Source: Spisula solida (lineage: Eukaryota > Mollusca > Bivalvia > Venerida > Mactridae). From it: 64,000 nt of DNA. Position 1 is the first letter of the stretch; every line of letters starts with the position of its first letter. Under the pieces are notes generated by a model that was given only the letters and a program-made list of their open reading frames with translations, ran no database searches and was not told the origin of the DNA. Shown piece by piece: positions 11,944 through 21,550 of the stretch. The translations under genes were made by a program, and so were the position numbers. The stretch spans positions 4,846,001 through 4,910,000 of the forward strand of contig OX365949.1 in NCBI GenBank assembly GCA_947247005.1. Direction: 5' to 3'.

Positions 11944-13323
11944 AAGGGTGTAAAGAAAGTTCGTTCCGGTCACAAATGTATTCATATATTTTTAAATATT
12001 TTACCTAGACTCGTAGAAATTGGTATGGTAGTACTCCACTAAATTGAAAAAAATAACGAGTGATTTTCACGACGTTCTGTTTGCACGCGCACCGTTGTCA
12101 CGGTAATAAAAATGCAAAAGTAAACAAATGCTAGTACGATGCCGCCTGTAAATTCAAAATTAAAACAGCAAAATGGTCTCACAACAGAGCAAGAGCGTGC
12201 TCAAATTATAGCTTATAAGGATGCTGGATTATCAGATAAGGAAGTTGCAAAGAAGTTGACGAGGTCTAAGCGATGGGTTCGTAAATGGAAGCGTAGATTT
12301 GCCGAAGTCCGTAGCGTGAGTGATTTAACAAGGTCCGGACGTCCGTCGAAAATAGAGGGTAGGGTCAAGAAAGTCATCGACGGTGTGAAATATAAGCGTT
12401 GGAAATCAACTAGAAAACTTGAAAAACATCTTAAAGTGATAGGAGAAGAGGTATCTCACACTTCTATTCATACTTATTTAAGGAAATGTAATAAATGGAA
12501 GCCGTATAAGAGACAAAAATCTCAATTACTTACTGAAACTCAGAAGAAGAAAAGATTGGCATTTGCGCGAAAATACCAACATCTACAACCTGCTGTTTGT
12601 GAGAATTTTGTGTTCTCGGATGAAAGTACCAAGTACCGTTTCCATGTTCCAAATAAACAAAACGATATAGTGTAGGGATCACAAGGGGAAAATGTACCTG
12701 ACGTCACGTGCGTCAAGAAAAGTTCAAAATTTAAGATATGGGGAGCTATGGGTGTAAGTGGATTGTCGCGCTTACACATTGTACCTAGTGGAAAGACAAT
12801 AAATGCAGATTATTATATCAAACATATTCTTGAAAAGGAACTAAAACCTGCATTAAAGCGTTCGCGTATTACTGGTAAAAATCGATAAAAGACGACTGGT
12901 ACCAGACATCAGAAATGTCGTTTTTCAACAGGATTGGACCACCCCTCATACTGCTGCTAAAACACAACAATGGCTGAGGGACAATATTAACAACTTCATC
13001 AGTAAAGAGGAATGGCCTGGGAATTCTGATTCAGATCTGAATGTCATTGAAAATTTGTGGAGCATTCTTCACACAGAGGTGTATAAAGACCCCTCTCCAC
13101 GTACCATGACTCAGTTACGACGTCGCCTACGTCATGCTTGGTGTAACATTTTCCCAAACCATCTCATTTCTTTGATTCATTCAATGCCATATCGTTTGAA
13201 AAATGTCATATGCAATAAAGGTGGTCTGTCAGGATATTGAATACAAAGTTTCATGAAAATATACCGCATTGTTGTTTATTTATTAGCATCTGATTATCCG
13301 AAACGAACTTTCTTTACACCCTT
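11944..13323 (+). mobile_element. Tc1-like transposon, ~1.38 kb, inactive
   Basis: Terminal inverted repeats begin AAGGGTGTAAAGAAAGTTCG at 11944 and are mirrored exactly at the right end (to 13323). Both ends are flanked by TA (11942-11943 and 13324-13325). The single gene inside is a broken Tc1-like transposase (12139-13240). Length, TIR size, TA target and one intronless gene fit the Tc1/mariner superfamily. The TIRs agree over about 22 bp and then nearly match further, so the insertion is not very old although the gene is dead. Confidence 0.85.
12139..13240 (+). pseudogene. Tc1-like transposase (DD38E spacing), stop plus frameshift
   Basis: Cut-and-paste transposase acting on the flanking TIRs. 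The first 178 codons hold two helix-turn-helix segments (ERAQIIAYKDAGLSDKEVAK near residues 19-38; the second around KRWKSTRKLEKHLK), joined by a hinge LTRSGRPSK. The first catalytic Asp is in FVFSDES. TAG at 12673-12675 breaks the frame. The same frame resumes with a WGAMGVSGLS segment, then stops at 12886-12888. The remainder lies in another frame, with NVVFQQDWTTPHTA (second Asp) and SDLNVIENLW (Glu), ending at 13240. Exactly 38 residues separate the second Asp from the Glu, against 34 in classical Tc1. DD38E is the spacing reported for the Intruder group. The start ATG follows the left TIR by about 195 bp. Confidence 0.85.
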
Positions 13324-13325
13324 TA

Positions 13326-13905
13326 CGTTGATTGACGAAGAACACGACAGTACTGCCATCGACTCCAGATTAGTCCGGGCTGCAATTTTGCGATATATTG
13401 CGCTTGTCTCGTGATGGGCTCACATCTCTCTGAAACAAATACAAGCACAACAACATACCACCATCGTAATGTGTTTGGTTTCCAACATTCTATCAAACAC
13501 TATTAATGAGGGTCAGTATTATACATTCATGATTTCCTTATTTTTGAATTCCACTCTATTATGTTTACTAGAATTAAAATACTGAGTGTTACGTAACACA
13601 TTTTGTTAGCAAAATCTTGTAAATACGAGTTTCACTGAAATCCTCCGCTATCTTCATGAAATACTGTAATGTACATAATGTATCGTTTGTTATGCGATGA
13701 TATTACGTATGTAACCATATCCATGACACAACAATAAAATTATAGACGTATACATGTAGTTATTTTCCTTTCTTCTTAAATTAAATTCAATATGCTAACT
13801 AGACGCTACGTGGGTTATGTTATGCACGGATTTCCGGCATTCACTGTTGTTGGAATAAAGTAGAACTAACGACTTTTCGGATGTCCAAACTTTGTATTTT
13901 GCGCG
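13326..13905. other. Unassigned spacer
   Basis: Sequence between the Tc1 element and the LTR at 13906. No similarity to the other flank of the LTR locus was noticed. Confidence 0.5.
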
Positions 13906-14615
13906 TGAGAATTCTCACAAGTCCACAATCAACAATAATATGATAACAAGATATAGTCAATGTTGGTAAAATCCAAACAAATGTAATATTAACTGCGTAA
14001 TTGAATTCTAATGGAAAACCATTGATACGTTCAGCTTGGAGATCCAAGTTCGAATACCTCCAAAATCTCTACAGAACGTCCACTACAGTGTGTGTGTATT
14101 CTGTTTTAACCAATCAAATCATTTCATATAGTTTATGCAAGTTATCATCAACCAATCGTAAATGTGGGCGTAAACTTTCGGACATCTGCGTTACCTAAAC
14201 AGACCGCGTTCCTGTGTGACGTAAGATCTGTACTTAATCGATTTGTTAATTCGGAATATACAATAATCGTGTCATCAGTCATATCTATATTACATATCAG
14301 TATCTAATAAAATTGCCAGATACAACTTAGTACCCTGATAATCTAATCGTTAAGCCTGCAGAAGTGAAATTTGCATAATTGTAAAGTCTGTAAAAGGTGA
14401 TAAAAATCTTTCAAGTAGAATTATAAGAGGTTGTCAGCGTGATAGCTTATCTGTTTCTATCTTTCTTTGTTTCATACATTTCTGTTCATTTCCTGTTTTC
14501 TTTCTATTTCTAATATGTACAAAATATCAATTTAAAGAATACAAAACACAAAATCTATTTACAAAATGTCCTCAAAAACTTACACACAAAAATGGCCCGA
14601 AAATGCCGCATTACA
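13906..14615 (-). repeat. 3' LTR
   Basis: 710-bp direct repeat. On the element's sense (minus) strand it starts TGTAATGCGGCATTTTC directly after the polypurine tract and ends GTGAGAATTCTCA. It differs from the other LTR at about 13918-13919 (CACAAG against CACGAG) and in TATCAGTATC against TATAAGTATC. Confidence 0.85.
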
Positions 14616-14619
14616 CTTA

Positions 14620-14630
14620 CTCCCCCTCCT
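14620..14630 (-). promoter_or_regulatory. Polypurine tract
   Basis: The sense (minus) strand reads AGGAGGGGGAG, then TAAG, then the LTR start TGTAATG. A purine run at this place is the plus-strand primer of LTR retroelements and fixes the minus strand as the coding orientation. Confidence 0.75.
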
Positions 14631-14639
14631 AATTAACTT

Positions 14640-15224
14640 CATTCCTATGAAGTTGCATAAATAGGCTTAAAGACTTAAGTAATATTCTCTAATGGAATTT
14701 ATTACCTTATATGTCTATTTTCTGCAAGTATTTTATGTCAATTCTACAGTTCTATAATAAAAATATCCTCAATAAGCTGAAAACTATGTTTCAATCTGGC
14801 ATATATGCAGCAAACAACAAATTAAATGTTTTATACATCAACCTTTGTATAACAATCATCTCTTTTAAGCAACAACTGCAAAATGTATACATACAAAAGT
14901 AAGATTTCAATATCAAATATACAACATATAACTTTTACAAACAGAGTTCAGTATTCATCCTATTTACTTGTCTCCAATGGACACTTGCGTAAAACAACCA
15001 GTATTCATATTTTCAAATATGAAGAATTGTACATATGAGTTCATAAGTCAAATGTATGGTAGATCTCTATACTGTCCTTTCTATAATTTGTTTAATATAA
15101 ATATCACAATATAACTTCGCAATATAATGTCACATGTAAATCGTTCAGTATTCTGTTGCACAAAATGTTCATTTATCAATTTGTAGGTAACATTTCATCA
15201 TTCATGTCTGGTTTAAATCTTGGC
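14640..15224 (-). other. 3' untranslated region of the env-like unit
   Basis: About 585 bp between the Env stop and the polypurine tract. AT-rich, with only short open frames and no domain. Confidence 0.5.
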
Positions 15225-17024
15225 TCATGGTCTTATAGGAATAAGGTATTTGTCAAAACACAAGTAAAAGTGAGCTGAGTATGTACGAGAAGTTATGTTT
15301 CTAACTTTTCTACCCTGAAATGGTGATAAACAAAGAGTGGAACTAGCAGTCTCAATTTTGTCAGTTTCTGCCAGTTTGATTTCTAGTCCCTGCCAATCAA
15401 CATGAAGAATAGGAAACAGTTTGCCAGATATACTCAAAGAACTAATGGAAACAGGGACTTTTACCTTCCAAAAAGATGGGCTCAGTGATAAATTAATTAC
15501 AGGAATAAATATTTGATCTTCACTGGTAGCAAGTTCCATAATCAAAGTTGTGCGTCTAGACTTTGAGTTGTAAACAGAGTACAGTATTGTCAAAGTTGTG
15601 ATAAGTATACCTATACACAGCATAAGAATGTAGTGCTCAATTTCTACATTTACAACAGTAGATGGATTTTCAGTAGACTTTGGAGCTTTGTAATTAAATG
15701 ACTTCATTGGAGCCGCAGAGCATTGCTGTATACCCTTTGTTTGTAGCACACTTACAATAATCATAACTTTCCTTAGCTTTACTGCAGTAAGAATTAACAA
15801 AAATAGAGAGAGAATGGCTACAGTCATAGTAATGTATAGTAAAATATCAGTCGTCGTAGGCCATTCTGTTTCAATAGAAATGTAACCAGACAATAATGGT
15901 TCAGACAATGATTGAAAAACAGTAGCATCTTTCTTAGCAGCCTCCGCCATTTTCTCTAAACTTAAGTGACTTTTTCTATCATCAGCAATTACATTCATCA
16001 TAGAGTGATTATATAGCACAAAATTTGGGATATTTACATCCAGAGGCTGATCAAACAAAGTATGTGCTTCAATATCTGCCAAAATAGAGTGATTGAAAAA
16101 ATGCTGCATCAATGCCAAGTTAACTGGGTAAAGTGCAGATGTACTGACATTATGACATTTAGACAATCTAGGAGGCAAATAAAATGTTGGTGTAGTAACT
16201 GAACAGTGGCATGGTACTTTAATAACACAGAATTTGCATCCCTTGATCATTTGTTTCTTTTGTTTACAACTGAGTTCTAATAAATCAACATTATACACCA
16301 AAATAGATGTGTCATCTAAATCAAAAATTTCAGATTGAAGATGGTTTGACAAAAATCTAAAATCACATGTTTCTTTTATCAAAGCTTTGTCATTTGTAAA
16401 CAATGAAAATATACATGATGAGTGTGTCTTAGGATATGTTACTGGGTTTCTCTCACAAGACACCACTGAAGAGTGCTTACAACTATTTAAGTCTTCATAA
16501 TCTAATGGAACATAGTACTCCTCATTATGAGACACAGCTAACAATGGTCTTAAATTTAAGATTTGTGTTGCATGATTTGAACTATCATTTACAGGTAAAG
16601 GCAGCGATTTTACCTTGTATAAAGTCAGTGGTCTTGGATATGGAGAAATTGGAAATTTAACAGAAATATACAATTTGGTACCGTGTCTAGCAAATATAGT
16701 TTTAGCATTACTGTAAATATCAGCTGAATTTGTGTATACCAAATGGAATCCATTATATTTCTTATTTAACAAATTTTGAATTTGATACAATGTCTTCTCC
16801 ATATCCTGAACTGAAATGAATGCAGGTGATAACTTGCCTTCAACAAGATCATAAACTCCATTTAGAAGTTCCGTAAAAATTATCTCAAGCTTTCTTGACT
16901 TTTCTAGCTGCTCAGTAATAAGAATATTTGTTTGAACAAAATTATTTTGAAGTGTTTTATAAGATTCTTCAACCTCATTCTGAACATTTAATATTGCCTC
17001 TTCATTATTCTTAATTCCTGTCAT
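15225..17024 (-). CDS. Env-like membrane glycoprotein, N-terminally truncated
   Basis: Uninterrupted 599-codon ORF. Residues 1-60 and 70-90 have coiled-coil character. GKLSP at 63-67 and the P-rich stretch 124-144 (FPISPYPRPL, LPLP) resemble the F1/transmembrane part of invertebrate retroelement Env proteins related to baculovirus F. A Cys-rich block spans residues 182-290 (about ten Cys). N-glycosylation sequons are at N146, N292, N311 and N339. Hydrophobic helices lie near 393-416 and 463-485, followed by a 114-residue tail. No signal peptide, surface subunit, furin site or fusion peptide is present. Upstream an in-frame TGA lies at the junction with the inverted LTR piece, so the ATG is probably an internal Met of a longer gene. 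The intact frame may reflect youth rather than function. The F-like assignment rests on pattern only; another Env type is possible. Confidence 0.7.
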   Translation of the reverse strand: MTGIKNNEEAILNVQNEVEESYKTLQNNFVQTNILITEQLEKSRKLEIIFTELLNGVYDLVEGKLSPAFISVQDMEKTLYQIQNLLNKKYNGFHLVYTNSADIYSNAKTIFARHGTKLYISVKFPISPYPRPLTLYKVKSLPLPVNDSSNHATQILNLRPLLAVSHNEEYYVPLDYEDLNSCKHSSVVSCERNPVTYPKTHSSCIFSLFTNDKALIKETCDFRFLSNHLQSEIFDLDDTSILVYNVDLLELSCKQKKQMIKGCKFCVIKVPCHCSVTTPTFYLPPRLSKCHNVSTSALYPVNLALMQHFFNHSILADIEAHTLFDQPLDVNIPNFVLYNHSMMNVIADDRKSHLSLEKMAEAAKKDATVFQSLSEPLLSGYISIETEWPTTTDILLYITMTVAILSLFLLILTAVKLRKVMIIVSVLQTKGIQQCSAAPMKSFNYKAPKSTENPSTVVNVEIEHYILMLCIGILITTLTILYSVYNSKSRRTTLIMELATSEDQIFIPVINLSLSPSFWKVKVPVSISSLSISGKLFPILHVDWQGLEIKLAETDKIETASSTLCLSPFQGRKVRNITSRTYSAHFYLCFDKYLIPIRP

Positions 17025-17029
17025 AAGGT

Positions 17030-17451
17030 ATCAGGGTACTAAGTTGTATCTGGCAATTTTATTAGATACTTATATGTAATATAGATATGACTGATGACAC
17101 GATTATTGTATATTCCGAATTAACAAATCGATTAAGTACAGATCTTACGTCACACAGGAACGCGGTCTGTTTAGGTAACGCAGATGTCCGAAAGTTTACG
17201 CCCACATTTACGATTGGTTGATGATAACTTGCATAAACTATATGAAATGATTTGATTGGTTAAAACAGAATACACACACACTGTAGTGGACGTTCTGTAG
17301 AGATTTTGGAGGTATTCGAACTTGGATCTCCAAGCTGAACGTATCAATGGTTTTCCATTAGAATTCAATTACGCAGTTAATATTACATTTGTTTGGATTT
17401 TACCAACATTGACTATATCTTGTTATCATATTATTGTTGATTGTGGACTTG
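17030..17451 (+). repeat. Inverted partial LTR
   Basis: This 422-bp stretch is the inverse complement of the U5-side part of the LTR (matches about 17465-17886 and 13919-14340). It begins at TATCAGGGTAC, six bases from the Env ATG, and ends at the LTR boundary. It carries the left LTR's variant at one difference (CAAGTCCAC) and the right LTR's variant at the other (TATAAGTATC). Confidence 0.85.
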
Positions 17452-17886
17452 TGAGAATTCTCACGAGTCCACAATCAACAATAATATGATAACAAGATAT
17501 AGTCAATGTTGGTAAAATCCAAACAAATGTAATATTAACTGCGTAATTGAATTCTAATGGAAAACCATTGATACGTTCAGCTTGGAGATCCAAGTTCGAA
17601 TACCTCCAAAATCTCTACAGAACGTCCACTACAGTGTGTGTGTATTCTGTTTTAACCAATCAAATCATTTCATATAGTTTATGCAAGTTATCATCAACCA
17701 ATCGTAAATGTGGGCGTAAACTTTCGGACATCTGCGTTACCTAAACAGACCGCGTTCCTGTGTGACGTAAGATCTGTACTTAATCGATTTGTTAATTCGG
17801 AATATACAATAATCGTGTCATCAGTCATATCTATATTACATATAAGTATCTAATAAAATTGCCAGATACAACTTAGTACCCTGATA
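17030..17886. repeat. Near-perfect 857-bp palindrome
   Basis: The inverted LTR piece and the adjoining LTR form two arms of about 420 bp meeting at GTGAGAATTCTCAC, itself a 14-bp perfect palindrome, with no spacer. The only arm difference I found is next to the centre (CTTG against CGAG). Such a structure can extrude a cruciform and is hard to clone and assemble. Confidence 0.8.
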
Positions 17887-18161
17887 ATCTAATCGTTAAG
17901 CCTGCAGAAGTGAAATTTGCATAATTGTAAAGTCTGTAAAAGGTGATAAAAATCTTTCAAGTAGAATTATAAGAGGTTGTCAGCGTGATAGCTTATCTGT
18001 TTCTATCTTTCTTTGTTTCATACATTTCTGTTCATTTCCTGTTTTCTTTCTATTTCTAATATGTACAAAATATCAATTTAAAGAATACAAAACACAAAAT
18101 CTATTTACAAAATGTCCTCAAAAACTTACACACAAAAATGGCCCGAAAATGCCGCATTACA
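17452..18161 (-). repeat. 5' LTR
   Basis: 710-bp LTR, sense strand start TGTAATGCGG (at 18161) and end GAATTCTCA (at 17452). Instead of a primer binding site it is followed on the sense strand by the inverted copy of its own U5 side. Confidence 0.85.
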
Positions 18162-18163
18162 GT

Positions 18164-19717
18164 TGTCCCAGAATAGCGTTTAATCACGTTATATCATGAG
18201 AACTATTTTGTATGTTTTGTATGTCGATATTATAATAAACCGTTAGAGAATATATTTTTTGACAAACTAGCAAAATTTCATTACAAATTATCTAAAAACC
18301 TACAAATTATGTACATTTTACGAATGCCAGGTGAAGTCGGGTGCGTCACAAAACGTCAGCGTCAACACTCGCCTACGACCTCATGCTATCACTGTTCTCC
18401 AAAGTACTTCCCTTCGTGAGCAACTCACTTGTAATATTATATGCCTATGTTGAAATAAACCATTTGAGAATTTATTTCTTTACATACTATCGAAATTTCA
18501 TTAATCGCTTTTTAAAATGCACAACTTGAGTTGACGTTTTGTACGGATAGTGTCGGAAACAATCTGACATAAGTTTTTGCTCAGCTCTGTCGGTCTGCTC
18601 TACTTCGTTCCCCTGTCTCCTGTGCCAAATAAAACGACTGTGACAATCAACAGCTGCCTAATTACGCTGCTGTATTGTGCAGTTGATTCCACCTCATTAA
18701 TCTTCTGTCCTATTGTTATACTACGCTACTCACGGTATAGCGCAATGTTTAGAAAACGACGATCGCTCGATAACGTCGTCTGACGTCGTAATTTTTTATA
18801 CTCTAATCATAACAACGTTGTTATAATGTAGGGTTAACGCATGCTTTTTTGGGCTATAACATCTACAGAGTCCCGAGGGACGGTTGGTGCCCAAGCCCGC
18901 CAGGGCGAGGGCACCAACGGTCCCGAGGGACTCTGCATATGTTATAACGCGAAAAAAAAACATGCGTAAACGCTATTATAGCATACAAAACATCAATTAA
19001 TACGTTTGTATTTCAAAATAATGATATTTTGGCGGGAGATTTTGTGGCGACGTCGCGAAAACAAACGTAACGTCATACCAATTATTGTTATGCACGTCGA
19101 TTTTCGGGTTCGGCAAATACCAAGAAAACATGGATACTGCGGGTTTGTTTCAATTTATAATTTAAATATTATAGAAAACTTATAAGGAGTTAGAAATAAA
19201 ATGGGAATTACTGTTCATTTGACGCTGTATATTGTTATTAGTCGCCGGCGCGGCCCTGAAATAAGCATACGTAAAACTGGACGTTAACAGCGCGTGAATC
19301 TTTATGTTAACGCATGGTTTTCGTCCCGTTAACGTATGGGCAAAATGACCTTTTTTATGCTATAATACGTCTTAAACCCGCCATACACGACGTCATTACC
19401 ATGAAACGTCACACAACAACTAGCCAAAACATGCCAATTACGCTGATATGTTTTTGCCTTGATGTGGCAAATAGTACTTAAGTACTATTGCCATTAAATA
19501 TTTGAATTCATTTCTGAATGATATATATTTCTTTGCTGACGCACATACCGTTACCATTGGTTACAAATTCTTCTATTTATCATATGCAACGTATGCCGAT
19601 ATAAAATGAATTCCTCAAATTTATGTGGAATAGTTGTAGAAATGCACATGCGAAATTTCAAAACTGTGCCAACGTGCTGGACTAAATAAAGCAAGAATTA
19701 TACGCTATTCTGGGACA
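18164..19717. mobile_element. Candidate DNA element with 16-bp inverted ends
   Basis: TGTCCCAGAATAGCGT at 18164-18179 is matched exactly in inverse orientation at 19702-19717. TGTCCCA-type ends occur in several Tc1/mariner elements. The left end abuts the LTR (18161), so its outer flank is lost or shared. No transposase is visible. Internally 18190-18290 and 18430-18520 are weakly similar, and a long hairpin lies at 18834-18969. Confidence 0.5.
18834..18969. repeat. Long hairpin, GC-rich core
   Basis: Arms of about 58 bp run from TTAACGCATGCTTTTTT inward to GAGTCCCGAGGGACGGTTGG and back. The inner 30 bp of the stem are almost perfectly paired, with a loop rich in GC (CCCGCCAGGGCGAG). The palindromic CCCGAGGG occurs in each arm. 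GTTAACGCATGGTTTT recurs near 19313, so the outer part belongs to a wider repeat. Confidence 0.75.
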
Positions 19718-19826
19718 CCCCACGTACTTTAGTACTTATTCGCTTTTCACATTTGGAAATGAATAATTCGTTTGAGGCCTGATCACAACACAACGTGTGT
19801 GCTTTTAGCACGTATACCATTTGCTG

Positions 19827-20400
19827 GTATTCTCGCGTTAAACCTATCCTCGCGGTAATTAGATTTTTACGAAGATCTCAGAACAGCGCCATCTATGGTA
19901 AACATAAGTGACCTACATAGATTCAGCAGCTCTTTGAATGGCATTTTACCGATATGGATGTTAACAAAATGGCGCATGGAGCATTTGTTATGTAACGGCG
20001 CTTTTGATTGGGCAAATCTAAAGCACCTTGCGTAACACTCAGAAATACCCGATTTTAGTAGAATTCTTAAATTAATAATGAAATCAAACTTGCTCCAAAT
20101 TGTAGTGCATTAATTGTTTAATAAATTGCATTAGATATTTTGAGACCCTGAGTTGTTTTCAAGTTGTAGTGTGTGTAAAAGATTTTTGCCGCGAGAATAC
20201 AATCAACTTTTTTCCAATGTCAAGGTTATGGTACATGTTTTAAAAATGGCCGAAAATAAAATTGTGTCGATCTGACCCATATTTTGTCCATATAAATAAA
20301 TCATTTAATGACCAAATTGGGTGAAGAAATGAAAAAAACAACAAGGCATTTATTTTATTTGTCATTATAGGACTTTATTTTCTTATTAACGCGAGAATAC
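19827..20400. repeat. Inverted repeat pair, 15 bp perfect
   Basis: GTATTCTCGCGTTAA at 19827-19841 and its inverse at 20386-20400. A third imperfect copy (CGCGAGAATACAAT) is at about 20193. It may be the ends of a ~570-bp MITE, but no target duplication is evident. Confidence 0.4.
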
Positions 20401-21550
20401 ATCCAAACAGGGTAAGTCTTTTTTGGAGGCTACGTCCGTTACATTTCTCCGAAAGCGTGGGATAGGAGCAAGGATGGAAAACGTTGGAAGTGAAAACGTT
20501 GTAAATAAGTAAATAATCATTAATGTATTGTTTTCATAACTTTGGAGTATTTTATGATTTCTCTAGCAAGTTTTGTTTCACCATGTATTTTATGTATTCA
20601 ACAACTGCTCGCTGGATTGGCTATAACATGTGGTTGGTGTATGGACACATGTGATACGTGTATGATGAACAGAACGTATATCGAACGAGAGTACATTGGA
20701 TGGTGGTATTAATTAAACAAATAATTTATTCAGACGATTAATGCTAGTGATTGTATTATTACATGTGTGATCTGAACAATGTTTCTTAACATTGTTGTAC
20801 TTCATTGACATATAGCAGCAGGATTATTCTATTCATTTATTCAATATGGATAGACCAATTGGCTAATCCACTCCGGTATTCTCAACATTATCTGATTGAT
20901 GGACATTTAAATACTTGTTTCTCATTATTTAAGGAGACAATTCACATTTTGTTAGAGAAATGTTTTGCCCGACATGGGTATTTATTTTCTTTTTATGAAT
21001 AGATGAACTCAACAGATTTAATGTATTTTTCCGCTATAACAATTATTTTTCCAAGGAAACATAAAAAACGAAAATTTATCATCGGAGGAAGAATAGAATT
21101 CACAGAAATCAGTAAATTTACATTGTTTTATCACATTCACGCTTCAACGATTTTATAAAATTATACGACAAAGTGAAAATAGTATGTAAATGCCCAAGAA
21201 AGGAAGTCTATTGATTTGTATGCATGTTTCTTTTTTTTCATTTCACTTAATGTGTGCGTTTGAACTTTGTTGGCGGTTGACATAAACTAACAGAATGAAC
21301 ATATTATATAAATGAACGCTAAAATAGTACACTCAATATTATTTCTTACGCAAGTGTTTTCCATTTAACTGAATAAGTATCTTTAAACTTTGTTGATAAA
21401 ATAAATATCTAGAACACAATTCTACTGTTAAATCTTTGAAATAATCAATGTTAAAATTAAAAAGTCAATCAAAAGACTTCAAAACTCAGAATTCGTCCTT
21501 TTGACCAGAGCGACTTTCATGCAGAGCTAGCAATTGTTATACTGGTGCAT
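20401..21550. other. Unassigned AT-rich spacer
   Basis: Nothing recognised. Near 21515 an inverse match to part of the ~770-bp dispersed repeat appears (CAATTGCTAGCTCTGCATGA on the minus strand). Confidence 0.5.

Larger units (their letters stand above)
13906..18161 (-). mobile_element. Rearranged LTR retroelement with env-like gene, no gag-pol
   Basis: Two direct 710-bp repeats (13906-14615 and 17452-18161) differ at only two positions that I could find. Both have TG...CA ends. Read on the minus strand, the order is 5' LTR (17452-18161), an inverted LTR piece (17030-17451), an Env-like ORF (17024-15225), untranslated DNA, a polypurine tract beside the 3' LTR, and the 3' LTR. No primer binding site, gag, protease, reverse transcriptase or integrase remains. 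The bases flanking the outer ends (GCGCG left, GTTGT right) do not match, so there is no target duplication. The near-identity of the LTRs says the unit, or its rearrangement, is young. Confidence 0.8.

Noticed and set aside
13841..17744. Three identical 65-68 codon frames near 14001, 17171 and 17547
   Set aside because: They all lie within the LTR or its inverted copy and reflect the repeat, not three genes.
13900..18167. A 4-6 bp target duplication around the LTR unit
   Set aside because: I compared GCGCG with GTTGT and shifted borders by a few bases either way; none match.
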